NCBI GenBank assembly: GCA_032718865.1
Contig: JALUTQ010000041.1
Location: forward strand, 1,302,001-1,366,000
Length of the DNA stretch: 64,000 nt
Origin: Tilletia caries
Taxonomy: Eukaryota > Basidiomycota > Exobasidiomycetes > Tilletiales > Tilletiaceae
Direction: 5' to 3'
Shown here in pieces: positions 42,883 through 54,477 of this stretch; the stretch's first letter is position 1, and each line of letters starts with the position of its first letter. The position numbers and the translations under genes are program-made. Under the pieces are notes generated by a model, which saw only the letters and a program-made list of their open reading frames with translations, made no database searches and had not been told where the DNA came from.

Positions 42883-44950
42883 ATGAACCGCGCTCAAATT
42901 GCTGCGGTCAGGAAGAAGGCCGAAGAAGAATGCTGGCCGACTGCAGAGGTCGTGAACAGGTGCAATTTCGAGGACATTCTCTTCAAGGAATCCAGCAGTC
43001 CCGGCAATGAAATCCTCGAATTGTTCCTCCATTATCCTCCGCCTTCTACCAGTATCGACTCACGGGAAGTAGGACCTCTCGGGCCTGCTAATGAACTTCG
43101 GATTCTACAACTGGTCCGGTCACAATTGAATGTACGCGGGGTGCATCAATCTGTACTTCATTCAACCGCTGCTATATCGATTCCACCTTTGGCCACTGAG
43201 ATTCTGCGATATATCCGTGGGGGATCTAACGCAGAAAACGAAGCTTTGCTCATCGATCCGGATGCTATCGCGTATGGTCGACTCGAATTTCCCCTTCAAG
43301 TTTCAGCATTTCCTCTCATCGAGCAATACGAGACATGCTGCAAAGAAGCCACTGTCATCCGCAATTCCGGCATCAAGCACGATGAATGCATAAACGAGCT
43401 CAACGCACAAATCCGGACGTACAGAGCGGAACTGGAGTCGACCAGTCAGAAACGAGATCAGGCTGTTTCACAGTTCCAGGAGGCGCAAGACCGACTTCGG
43501 CACCAAGACAAGGAGCTAGCGAGGAGGCTGCAGCAACAGGAAAGGGAACTCGAGCAAAACAAAAACGATCTTTCAACTCTCCGTCAAGAACATGAAGCAG
43601 GACGACTCAAAGTTTTGCGTTTGCAAAGCTTGTTGGAAGACTCGGACAGCTGGCGGGCGGCTGAAGAACAATTGGCGTTGGACCTGCAACGATCATTCGA
43701 GCAGAGTGAGAATACGGTCATCACTCTACGTGAAGAAAGCCAAAGTACTTCAAGAGTCCTTAGCGGAGCGGGATGGCGAGCTGGAGCGACTGCGTGCACG
43801 GGGAGCGGATATCGAAGATCTTCATCGGCGCTTAACGCAACTGGATCGTACGCTGGAGGTACTGCGTCATCAAGAGCCGAAAATCGAAGAGTCCAAAGAA
43901 GCAACAGGAGCTACGAGGTCAACTCCAAGTTGGCTGGATGAAAAGTGGCGGACTTCCGGTTCCCGCTACTTCCCCAAAGACGTCCAGGTCGGTGTCGGAG
44001 CGCACGGTGTGGTACAAGTCGCAGAAGATGCCCTGAACGGCAGACTGGTTGCTTTGAAAACCTATCGATTTCACCATGACAAAACGCCTTCGACTACGGC
44101 GTTACGTGAAATCGATATCCTTACGCAGTTGCGGTCGGATTTTTTCATCACCCTTCTGGACGTTGTCTACGTCACAGTCGGTTTTAGTGGAGGACCAGAG
44201 CTTGCTCTGGTTCTCGACTACATGCCCAGCGACCTACAAGCGGTCATGTACGATCCTCTTCGACGTCTCGAAATCGTCCAGGTCAAGATGTACGTTTTGC
44301 AGCTGTCACTTGGACTACAGCAGTTACATCAACTTGGAATCCTCCATGGCGATCTCAAGCCTTCCAACGTTCTTGTTACACACAACCATCGACTCAAGAT
44401 CGCTGATTTCGGTCTCAGTGAACATGTCTCCAATCCTCATCCTCGACGCGTCCTCTGTTCGCTCAACTATCGCGCTCCGGAGATTCTGCTTCGGACTTCT
44501 CATCGAACAACAGCGTCCGATATTTGGTCCCTTGGTGTCATCATCGCGGAGTTCTTGCTGCGCCGTATCCCATGGGATAGCAGGACCCCCATGGGAGTGA
44601 TGGAGGAACTCCTCAATCATACGGGATGCGAAGAGGTTCTGTATGCTGGAGCGGATCAACTGCCGGGAGTCTTCGAAGGTCGAGACGAGGATAGTGATGG
44701 CGACCCTCTTCCCTTCGGAGTCACCCGGTTCGTGGCCAGACCTCCAAAACCAATGGCAACCTTCTATCCGCTATACTGTTGCTCAGATATGATTAAACTC
44801 CGCGATCAGTGCCTCAAACTCGATCCTGTTCAGCGACTTTCCGCCTGGCAAATTCGCTCCAGCCCAGCTTTTGCTGTTCACACTGGTAATCTGTTCCCGC
44901 CAGTACATCCTGATTCTTTGGATCCCGTTGTACCTAAAGTACGATTGTAG
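42883..44950 (+). pseudogene. Coiled-coil plus CDK-like protein kinase, one frameshift
   Basis: Start at MNRAQIAAVRKKAEEE (42883). An unrecognised N-terminal domain, then a long coiled coil (about 43.38-43.85 kb), then a CMGC/CDK-type kinase: glycine loop GVGAHGVVQVAED, VALKTY (ATP-binding Lys), ALREIDIL (Glu of helix C), HGDLKPSN, DFGLSEHV, NYRAPEILL and DIWSLGVIIAE. The catalytic HRD is HGD, so its Arg is lost while Asp and Lys remain. The reading frame shifts by one base at about 43.73 kb inside the coiled coil; otherwise both halves are clean, so the gene may be intact with a sequencing error. A coiled coil fused in front of a CDK-like kinase is not a standard architecture. It ends at 44950, abutting a LINE fragment. 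Confidence 0.7.
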
Positions 44951-46085
44951 ATATAATTCAGCTCTGTCGTCTAAAAATTCGTTGATCGTCTCTGCACCTC
45001 CGACCGAGAAGACCATTGGCTTGAAAGCCGTGGACGTCTGCCCCCTGTAGCTCTCCACCTTGTCCCCAGCCCGCTCCTCCAAGTGCTTCCCAATCGACCA
45101 AAGTGCTCCATGCTTCGCCCCTTTGGCCCACTCTTCGTCCGCCTTGTCCTGCTCGGTACGCTTGGTGAGCCAGGTGCGTGCCTGTTTGGTCGCCAGGGAG
45201 GTGAAGGTGAGATCAAACTCAATGGAGCTGCCATTTTTCGGCTCCCACGCCTGCCACACGCAGCTCCGTCCTCCTTTGGCCAAATCGTTCTTCCACCGGT
45301 GGTTCCACAAGAGCCTGAGTGCGGCGGGTATTGCGAAGCCCGCGGGCGAGAAGATTGCGAGTGCCGTCGTGACGAATGTTGTACCGCTGTACGCGTTGAG
45401 CGCATACATCTTCATGGCCGTGAGTGTTGGGCTGGCCGCAATCTGGGCACGTCGACTGTCGGCGGCGGAGGAGGGTTCTGATATAGAGCGCGACTTGAAC
45501 TTGAGGATCCTGAAGCTGGGTTTTTTGAGTAAAAGGGATCGTCGTCAGCGCTCTCCGGCTTAGCCTCGAGCCGTTCTCCACCGCCGTCACCGCCTCCTCC
45601 CGCGGGAGCCTTTCAAGCAGCTCACGCTCCATCTCGTCAAACTTCCCCTGACAGCGCACTCGCTGCGATACCATGTCCACCTCCTCCTCATATACCTCAA
45701 CCGTTTCTCCCACTCTGTCCCCCAGTTCTGCTCCCTCCGGCGCAAGCAAGATCGTCCTGGGCGGGATTGGGGCCTGAAGAATGTTCCGCAGGAAATGGTC
45801 GAATGACTGTCGACTGGAAGCACGCGCGAGAGGTGAGAGATCTGAGAATTTGGGGACACCGCAGCCGCCTTTCTTGAGGGGTACGGAGAAAAGGACTGCG
45901 TCGTGTGGGCCTCGCCGTGGGCCGGTGTCGCGAATCTGACGGAGTGTCGAGTGCAATTCTGCATCGTGCACCATCCACTGGGCCGGGAGGTCGTCGGTTC
46001 GTAGGACCCGGAGCAAGTGGAGAAGATTGTGCTGGACGCATTGTTGGAGTAGGAGGAATGCTTCCTGCTTAGGAAGGGAGGTCAA
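44951..46085 (-). pseudogene. 5'-truncated LINE, CRE-type endonuclease region
   Basis: C-terminal part of a non-LTR retrotransposon. RT-thumb-like LPKQEAFLLLQQCVQHNLLHLLRV and VPLKKGGCGVPKF, then a zinc knuckle CPDCGQPNTHGHEDVC, then RYNIRHDGTRNLL. After a frameshift near 45.3 kb comes an endonuclease-like domain (SSIEFDLTF and FKPMVFSVGGA). This layout is that of site-specific CRE/R2-type LINEs with a restriction-like endonuclease. RT proper is missing, as expected from 5' truncation on insertion. It lies directly against the kinase stop codon. Confidence 0.7.
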
Positions 46086-46528
46086 TTAAGCTGTTTGGAC
46101 TTGGTCGGGGAGGAAAGCTACGTCGAAAGGCGAGAGCGGTTGAGCAAACAGATGTCAGGGGGTGGATCCGACCGTTGAGATGTGGGCGAAAGGAAGGGTT
46201 GATAAGGGCGACCGGCGGAGAGGGCGCTGGAAGAAGTAGGGAGGGCGTGATTGAAGTGGGATCGGATGGAAGACCTGAGCTTGGCGTAAAGGAAGAGAGC
46301 TACGGAGACCGACGACCTGCGGGCTGGAAGGATATGCAGAAGATGGTCGTAAAGGTGGATTGGATGTTGTGGTTCAGAAGAAGTACGAATGGATGACATC
46401 AATTGCCGCTGCCTATCCCAAAATCTAAATCTACTTTCTGATCATGCGATTATGCTTCAGTCACACGTCTCTGAAAGCTGAACGCTGAACGCTGAACGAC
46501 GACCCGCTGTTTGGGATTGAAATCGCTA
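46086..46528. other. Non-coding interval
   Basis: Between the LINE 5' break and the small charged frame. Contains a short GAACGCT tandem (46478-46498). No gene is seen. Confidence 0.5.
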
Positions 46529-46880
46529 CTACTCAATCACAATGGGGTTGCGGGCCGTACCCGGGCGACGATCCTCGTCACCAGTTTCGATGCGAATGGC
46601 TGTGGCTGGAGTAGTTCCCGCAAGGGCATGCGCCGCCACTGCAGCTGCCCGTTCGGCCTCTCTGCGCGCTGTGTTTGCGCGATTGCTTTCTTTCTTCCTC
46701 TCCAGCTTCCTTTCTGCAGCCTCTTCCTCTGCCGTCAACGCCGTCGCTTCGACCTCCTCTCGCGCCAAGCGCTCTTGGTACGCCTAAATTTGACGCTGTC
46801 GAGTTTGATGTCGTCGCTCTTCAGCTTCGTTGTCGTTGGGATCGGGGTACCAGCGTTCGAGCTGCCAGCGTTGTTGCGAC
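46529..46880 (-). pseudogene. Small charged coiled-coil frame with stop
   Basis: Opens MSQQRWQLERWYPDPNDNEA near 46880 and, after one in-frame stop near 46787, continues as a Glu/Arg/Ala-rich helix (AREEVEATALTAEEEAAER) ending at 46529. Either a short intron spans the stop or the copy is broken. No family is recognised. Confidence 0.35.
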
Positions 46881-47601
46881 ATCTTCTGCAGTGGATTGAA
46901 GAATTATTTCAGCTTCAGTCCCGAGAAAGCTCAAGTTGATAACTTACTAGTTTCTTATGAAGGTGCGCTAAAGCAAGGGTGAATTGAATGATGCTGTCAA
47001 TTGATTTTTGAGCAGCGAGTTGACGGATGAAGGTGATGCACAACGTCGTGTACAAGCTGTTTATGTGTGGATGCTGATGCACGGGCCTTGATTGTCAGGA
47101 AAGTGTCATCCAGATCTGTTGCACTATCAATAGGTATCAAACATTTGTGATCCACTTGAAACGCACGAGTCATGTCCATATCCATGATTCAATACGTCAA
47201 ACCTGTGCATCTTGTATCGAAAGGCACACATATAGGATACACGAACGTCACAAAGTAGGGAAAGATTCTGTTCAACAACAGCTAAGGGCATCATGCTGAT
47301 AATGTAGATTGAAAACAGTGGTATAGAGCAAAGACGCTGTATACTGTGGTCTGAAGATTGCTTTTGAATAACTGTCAATCACGTGACACGCACATGGCAG
47401 CTGTTTTATATAATTGACACTTACATGACACGCATATTATACTGTCAGCATATACAGTTTATTTAGTCTAATCATCTCTGGTCTCTCTCTTCTGAACATA
47501 AATGGGAAGGCTCCTAAATGCAGGCTGTATGAGTCTTATTGATGAAGACTTCACGCCGTAGATTCAAACCGAAATGCGAGTGAATTGAGATTGGATGGAA
47601 G
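46881..47601. other. Intergenic with TGACACG cluster (hAT 3' side)
   Basis: AT-rich and non-coding. 47380-47450 has CGTGACACGCACATG and CATGACACGCATA, which appear in the reverse orientation beyond the other end of the hAT gene. Confidence 0.5.
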
Positions 47602-50600
47602 CTAAGGGACATCAGGATCTTTTTTTGTCATTGTCTCAGCGGTGGAGATCATTTTGTTATCCAGACCGGTGAGGGGGTCGAATCCGTCTCGAAGCCAATG
47701 CTTTGTCGTAACCAGTTGAGAAATCGATTTAGCTGAGAACCGTGATCGGCGGTCGGTACTCAACTGAGCCGCTTGTGAGAACACGCGCATGGAGGAGTAG
47801 GTCGAACCGGGAATGCAAAGGATGATTCGGGCAAGCTTTGCCAGTTGCGGGAAAAGCGACTGATTGTCTCTCCACCACTTCAATGGAGATTCGTTTGAGT
47901 CGCGCCACGGTGCATTGGCGGGGTTGAGATATCTGGCGATCTCGTCTTCTTCTTTGTTGCTTTGGACAATAGGCCCAGTAGCTTGCTGTCCTCGGCGAGC
48001 GCGTATTTCGGACAAGGTCGATATGCTCTTCCGCTGTGGCATACTCTCGGTCCCTTTGTCGTTCTTTTGACCAGAATTCCCAAGCATTTCTCGTACCGCG
48101 TTCCTGAGATCCCGCTCAGCGTCAACGTCGCAGTCAGAGTACTCCGTTTCGATCACCGTGCGTCGATGCTGAGGGTGAAGCATACATGCGAGGACAGTAG
48201 CACGATTGCTGACAGCCAGTTGAGAGTAAGACCGGAGCTTTGTGCTCATTGCGTTGAGGAACTTTTTGAAGTCACTCTCGGAAGACTCCTCGTCGTCGGA
48301 TGCGGCCGAAAGGGTTGACCGGATCGAATCGATTTCGGTCATCAAACTGGCGTAGTTGTCCAGCAGCTTGCAGAGTGTTCCGTTCTTTGCCTCCATGTCC
48401 TTGATTACGTCGTTTACAAGGGTAAAGATCTGCTGCAACGATTCCAAGACCTTCCACTTCTCTGGTGAGAGAAAGCATGATCCGACGTCTTTGTCCCCCG
48501 ATTCCAAGTTCTTGGTGCAATGTTCGTCGATCGCGTCCCTGATGTTCAGAGCAGCTTCGACCATCTCCAAGTAGGAATTCCAACGAGTAACCTTCGGCTT
48601 CGGCGGAAGGGGAGCTGCTTTCTTGTCCGGGTCGTTGCGATACACCTGCTCCATACAGTTCCGGAACTGCTTCTGACTGCGTTTGGTTCGACGGACTGCA
48701 TGGACAAAACGTTCCAAGACCGACATCGCCGTTTGAGGTTTGGCCGAAACGACGTAAAGGACGTCGTCTGCAGCTCCAGGACCGCCTCCATCGTCCGACA
48801 GTGGGTAACCGGAAGCTCCATACGCGTCGTCCTCGATGTCCTCATCCTCATCTTCATCCTCATCATCCGTCAGATCGTCGTCGGTATCCGGTGCATGATC
48901 GGCCGCCCCAATTGCATCGTTGGCTCCAGCAGCACTGTCTTGAGCGTCAAGGATGGGAGCGGGTCGCAGAGCAAGTACCTTTTGCTGGGTCTTCGTCTTG
49001 AGAGTGATTCCAAAGGCCTGGAATCCAGCTCGAACCGCAAGGAGGATGTGGTGGTCCATCGCTAGAACTTTGTTTTCTTGCGTAGTCCACTGACCGGATT
49101 GTCGTTGAGTGGCGTCCGGAAATGAAGACGGAAATCGAACGTTGTTGTTCTGTTCGATCTCCGGATTCCTATCCTGAAGACCCTTGCTCTTGATGTGGTC
49201 CTCCAGGAGGTCCACCGTACGCTGCATTGTTGTCCCCGAGTCGCAGCTGATGGTTCCTGCCCATTTGTGAGCGAGTCCGTATTCTTCGAGGATCTCTGCG
49301 ATGTGTTTAGCGAATGTCGCCGCTGTGTAGTTCTTCTTGAGGACGCTGAACGACAGTACATGTTCTTGATAATCCCAGTCGGTATCGATGTATGACGCGA
49401 TGACCGTCACGAATGAGTGCTGGAATGAATTCTTCCAAGCATCGAATTGCAAGGACATCAAACTGTCGTTGTTTTCGATCCGCGCCTTGACGACTTGCTT
49501 GAGGGCGTTGTGAAGTTCATCGAGGTCGCTGCGTACGGTATGCGCGGGCTGCAATGTGCTTACAGAGCGAGCATCAACGGCCTTGAACAACTGCACGTTT
49601 GAAGGTGACTTGACGAATTCAAACGGAAGCGTATTTTCGACGACATTGATCAACGCCAGTCGCCGGACGAGGGGTGCATTGATGTCCTGGGAGCCGTAGA
49701 GACGCTCGGTAGTGTCCGCTCCGTGATAGGAGGTTGCCGCAATTGACGCTCTTGACTTCGAAGCAGGTACGCCGGTAGGTGCAGGCTTCAGCTCTCCTCC
49801 GCTCTCCTCAACGTACGGATCGACCCCGGGGGTTTGCGGCTTTTCACGCGAAGGACATGTTCCGCGTAGCTGAGTGCCGCGAATGTGGGCGACAAGATTT
49901 CCCGTCTGACCCACAGGGTGATCAAGACACTTCAAGCAACACCGGCATCGCCATGTGTAGATCATCCGGTCCTTTTTTCCCGGCTTGGGGTTTCCCTCCT
50001 TGCGGGAAAGGAGATCGAAGTAGTACAGCAGCGTCATACTGCGTACTTTGTTGAGGGCCGCATACCGCCATTCCGTCTTTTCTCCCTTCTTGAGTTTGGG
50101 CAGTCGGCGCTTGCAATCGTCCCGCAGCGATCGAATTTCTTCGCTACCGCAGCCCCTGTCGCCCCCATCATTTGCCGAATCGTCGGTATCCGTATCGGTT
50201 TTTTCGATTGGATCTACAGCTGATGTTTGCCGATCTCGCGCGGGCGTTGATGGGGTTGGATGAAACGGTCGCTTTTTGTCGCCAGCTGTGCTTTTGGGTG
50301 AAGAAGGCTGGTTGAAGTCGCGCGAGTCTTCTTCCTGATCCATTGGGTCTTCTTCTGTATCCTCATCGGCTCCTTTCCGACTAAACGACGATCTTTTGTT
50401 GCCGGCTGCGCGTTTGTAGGGTGGAGCATCATCGTCGTCCAACTGACGTTTCTTCCTTTTCGAAAGCGGGGTGCGACTGGCATCGTCCGAGTCGCTGACG
50501 GGAATCGCGGTTTGTTTACCGCTACCACGATCATCAACGTGGACCTCTTTACCGTCGGATTGCTGTCTTGCCTTCTTCTGTTTTGCCTTTGACGTCCGGC

Positions 50601-51552
50601 CGTGATCTTCGTCGCTCTCTTGATCGTCATCATCGTGACGGGCTCGATGACGGCTTTGGTCGTCCGCAACGTTTAGCTTCCGGACACTTCGACGAGGACC
50701 ACCCTGAAAGGACGATGCACCGGCCTCCGTAGTGGTGGACGGAGGAGGAGGTTTTGATGCGGGGTCCTTTCGGGCAGCCCGTGATGCTGAAGCGTTTGAA
50801 GCAGCCCGTGGTGCTGGAGTCTGTTTAACAGCCTTTGACGCTGAAGCCTGTTGCGGAGCCTTCGACGCTGAAGCCTTCGCAGCAGCCCGTGCTCCTGGAG
50901 CCTTTGGGGCAGCCCGTGACCTTGAAGCCTCTTGAGAAGCCTCTTGAGAAACCTTTGACGCTGAATCCTCTGGAGCATCCTTTAACGCTGCAGTCTGGCG
51001 AGCAGCCTGTGACGCTGGAGTGTCTTGAGGAACCATAGAGGCTGCAGGTGTAGTCTATCGAACCAAAAAAGGCAATGCATGCGATGTTAATGACGATGGC
51101 TATTAAAGTACGATGGCGGACGAAAACCTTTGAAAACTAACCGATGCACCCTGACTGCGAGCCTTCTTGATGCTTTCAAGCTCGCGCATTGATTGCTGCA
51201 TTGCATCTTCGTTCGGAGTATCCAAAAGCTTTTGGAATAAGCCCCGAATGTCTTCGTCTTCACAATTATTGCTCTGAAGAGGATGATTTTAGAAATTTCA
51301 GACTTTAAAACAGCGAGCAGCAACAAGAATAGATACGCAAGTACTCACCAAACCTACGTCTTTGAGTAGAGATGGGTTGCCTTCTTGGAAGCCTTGTGTG
51401 TTAAGCTGAATGAACTGCGTCCAAATACTACTGTCGAGGAAATTGAGATCGAGATTCTGGATTTCCTCCGCCATCTTTTCCTCCGTCCACTTGTTGAACC
51501 ATCGCCCTAGCGCGACTTCGAACAACGTGCATTCCTGTTCAAAAGTTGGCAT
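47602..51552 (-). CDS. hAT-family transposase, intact, three exons
   Basis: Exons 51552-51349, 51273-51142 and 51054-47602 (introns GTGAGT...CAG and GTTAGT...TAG) give 1262 residues. In order: a unique N-terminal domain (MPTFEQECTLFEVALGRWFN), an Ala/Ser/Lys repeat tract (51.04-50.73 kb), a charged region with NLS-like KRKKR clusters, a BED-like zinc-binding domain (CRCCLKCLDHPVGQTGNLVAHIRG, about residue 480), an RNase H-like core with an acidic loop (DDEDEDEDEDIEDD), and the C-terminal hAT dimerisation region (NESPLKWWRDNQSLFPQLAKLAR and STYSSMRVFSQAA). No frameshift or stop is present. It would bind and excise hAT elements with 8-bp target duplications. Clear terminal inverted repeats were not found, so it could be an active element or a domesticated gene. 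Confidence 0.85.
50730..51040. repeat. Ala/Ser/Lys-coding minisatellite in hAT exon 3
   Basis: About ten degenerate 30-bp units containing GACGCTGAAGCC-like cores encode KASASKAPQQASASKAVKQ-type repeats. The frame is kept throughout. Confidence 0.7.
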
Positions 51553-52985
51553 CTTGACTGCTGCTGGTTGACGCTACTTGATGTTGCGTGCTTTTCGTGG
51601 GTGTTGTGTTTAGATTGAGGTGGATGGTGGTGGTTAGAGTTGCTGCGCACGCTGTGGACTGTGGCTTACAGAAGTGACTTTGAATCGTGAGAAATGTTTT
51701 GAGTGATGTGGAGTCCAGGATTGCATGTCACGTGGACAGCATGTAGTTTTGGAGGCGTGTCACGCATGTACTTCATGTTTGTCGTCACGCATTTCGAGCG
51801 CTTACGACTGCAACCTTGGCTTCTGATTTGGCTCTCTTCCTTGCGCAGGTAACTACTGTGGGGGGTATGAGGGGGTACATGCGAGGATACATTCTCGGGG
51901 CGGTCCATATTTGCCCGGTCTTCTGCGTGTTGCAGCTGGACATTGATCTCTCGCCTCTTCTTTGTGCTCTCGCTTTTCTGTTCTGTTCTGTATGCTACCC
52001 CTTGGTGCCTGTGGCCAACGCTCTGTCTGCACTTCCAGCTCTACTGCTTCTCCTCGTGGTGCTCTGCAGAGCATTTGACTGCTTCCATGCTATCAGGGGG
52101 GGCTTTCCAAGGTAACACATGTTTTCTCCATTCCTTGCTCATAGAACACCACGTGTCATGCATTGTCAACTGCGTGACATCCACATGTCATGCACTACTT
52201 CACATTGTCATTCGACAATCTCTCATGTCACTGACAGGGCCTTGCAACTCATGTGATTTTGGATACAAGGCACGCACGTACTTTATGTGATTATGTCTAC
52301 CATCTCTGCGTTGTGTGCATGATTCTCACAAATAGAACGAATGACCAAAGATATAACATTCAACTGTCAGGAGAGAACGTAATAAACCGATCTGGTCAGC
52401 ATCCGTGTTTGTTGGATCGGAGGCTGGGTGGAGCGAGCTTGTATGGGAGTGTTACTTTTGGTACGTCTGGGGCTGGGTCGTCGCTCTCTGTGTGGTCATG
52501 AGCGCCGCGTTGGCGTTGATCGGCTTTGGGATTTGGCAATTTAGGGCGTGAGACGGCAACCTTCGACTGCCGGATGCTCTTGATGACGAGGAAGATTGAG
52601 TCAATGGAGGGGGGACGGCGTTCGTGGAGGATCGGACTAATCATAGCTGAGGAACGCTACGCCATCAGACCGTCTTTTTGTACATCTAGTGCTCGTGACA
52701 TCTGAACTGTATTTGTGCCTCATCAGCATTATCAGCCTTTCTGATGAGCATGTATGTATCTAGATTCTAGCATAGCCCATGGCCAACAGTTCACACCGGC
52801 CCCCAGCAGCCTCTCGTCCTGCAATCACTGGACCGTCATTCTTCTCTGCTCCGCTGGCACGTCCGGTGGGAACGAAGAAAAAGAGAGAGTCCAGTTTTTT
52901 CTCCCGACTCGCGCTGTGTGGCCTCGTGCGAGACGCAGACAACACCGAGCCAGCGACCTTGGGGGTGGGCAACGCGAATGAGGAG
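51553..52985. other. Intergenic with inverted TGACACG-type motifs
   Basis: 51.72-51.80 kb contains GCATGTCACGTGG and GCGTGTCACGCATG; 52.15-52.27 kb contains CACGTGTCATGCA and ACATGTCATGCA. A minus-strand frame at 52644-52396 has no recognisable domain. No supported gene. Confidence 0.5.
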
Positions 52986-53487
52986 CAGGGCAAGAGTGGA
53001 GGCCTTGGTGGCGTAGATGCCAATATCGATCGAGGCAAAGATGGTCACGACGACACCGGTGCGGAAGATGAAGAACCCGAGGAGCTGGACGAGCCAGAAC
53101 TGGTAGGCGGCCTTGGGCGAGGCGATCAAATCTCCGACGGCATGCGTGTATGATGACGGCAGAGAGAGCAGCGTTGGGAATCCAGTACAAGCAGCCAGTC
53201 AAGGCATACATGGCGATGATGACGACAATACCAGTGATCCAGCCGGCGATTGGGGTACGGACACCAGACTTGGCCTTGATGGCAGTGCGGGAGAACAAAC
53301 CGGTAGCTGCGTGAGCGCCGAAGCTGGGGCCGACCAAGTTGGTGATTCCGATAACGAGGAGCTCCTGGTTGGGGTTGATCTTGTAGTTGGTCACCCGGCC
53401 GAAGGACTGTGCGATGGCGATGTGCTCAAGGAGGAGGAGGATGACGGAGACGGGCAACTCGGGAGCAATGGCGGTGAGCAGGTTTCA
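52986..53487 (-). pseudogene. SulP sulfate permease, C-terminal membrane part
   Basis: SulP-family anion transporter sequence: LLTAIAPELPVSV, LEHIAIAQSFGR, INPNQELLVIGITNLVG, SRTAIKAKSGVRTPIAGW and WIPNAALSAVIIHA. A 2-base insertion near 53.147 kb shifts the frame into DLIASPKAAYQFW. Similarity ends at TLALLLIRVAHPQG; the cytoplasmic STAS domain that should follow is absent. The N-terminal membrane part is 1 kb away at 54967-54478. Confidence 0.8.
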
Positions 53488-53489
53488 GT

Positions 53490-54477
53490 TCAGGGGCCCG
53501 CCGCGGAGGGCGGCGGTACGGACGATGATGTTGAAGAAATTACGGAGACGGGCGCACAGGAGGCCGTGGAGCTCTGGGTGGATACCTTCGGCGTATTGAT
53601 CCCCGCCGCTTGGTCTTGTCTCGGCGCCGCGTCGGCTGGCGATGACGAGGTCGGTCCAGACCGATCGGAGCGGGTTGTTCGTGTCCTCCCCCGAGCTCGA
53701 GCTAGACTAGACGAAGGCGGAGTGGAGGAGCGAGTGCTGAGATAGATTGTTCCGTGCGCCGACGTAACCCCCTCTCAACCGAGAGTAAAAGAGCCTCGCG
53801 CAGATCGGCCACAGCACGCGAGAACGAGCCACGCTGTGTGAAGAGGGCGAGACAGTTCTGGAACATGATGTTCGCCGCAGCCCTCGTCCGATCCTGCACA
53901 TGTCTCCGAGGACTCAACTCAAGTTTGGTGAAGTGTTGATGTGGTATACCCGCGTACAAGTCCGGGAAAGCGCAGAGTTGAGCCTGGGCCTGGAGTTGTT
54001 GGACCGAGGGAGCGAGTCGGAGCCAGGTGAGTACGTTTGCGGAGGAGCATAGGGTCGGGTTGTCTGCTTGTATGGAGCGGAGGGCGGCGCGGATGTACTC
54101 GATCGTGGGAATGCCGAGGTCTGTTTGGAGGTTGTTGAGCTCGGACAGGAGCTGGTTCGCCTTGTGGAGCTCGTTTTTCACGCACGATGAGGTCTGCGAG
54201 CGTGTCTGCTGGGCTGAGGAGCGGCCTGTGGATGGTGGTCCTGCTTGAGGATGAAGATGGGGATGGGGAGGGGAAGGGGACTGGCTGGTCTTTCTCTGCT
54301 GTCGTTGATGCTGATGCTGATGGCCTGATGCGCATGAGGAGCTGGAGGGAGTGCCGAGTGTTGGTGTAGTCGTCCATGCTGTCCTCCTCGAACAGACTCG
54401 AGTCCACGCCCGACGGGTCCAGCTCGTTGTTCGACGGCGGGGGGATGTACGACGAGTACAGCCGGTGCCATACGCTC
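53490..54477 (-). pseudogene. Foreign coding segment inside the SulP gene
   Basis: Between the two SulP halves lies unrelated coding-like sequence: PPPSNNELDPSGVDSSLFEE, DDYTNTRHSLQLL, then after a one-base shift near 54.18 kb NELHKANQLLSELNNLQTDL and ALRSIQADNPTLCSSANVL, with helical, globular-protein character. I do not recognise the family. It replaces the SulP region that should hold the middle membrane helices. Confidence 0.5.

Noticed and set aside
44783..44950. Continuation of the LINE frame into the kinase 3' end
   Set aside because: The open frame there is the reverse complement of conserved kinase C-terminal coding; overlap by chance is more likely than shared coding.
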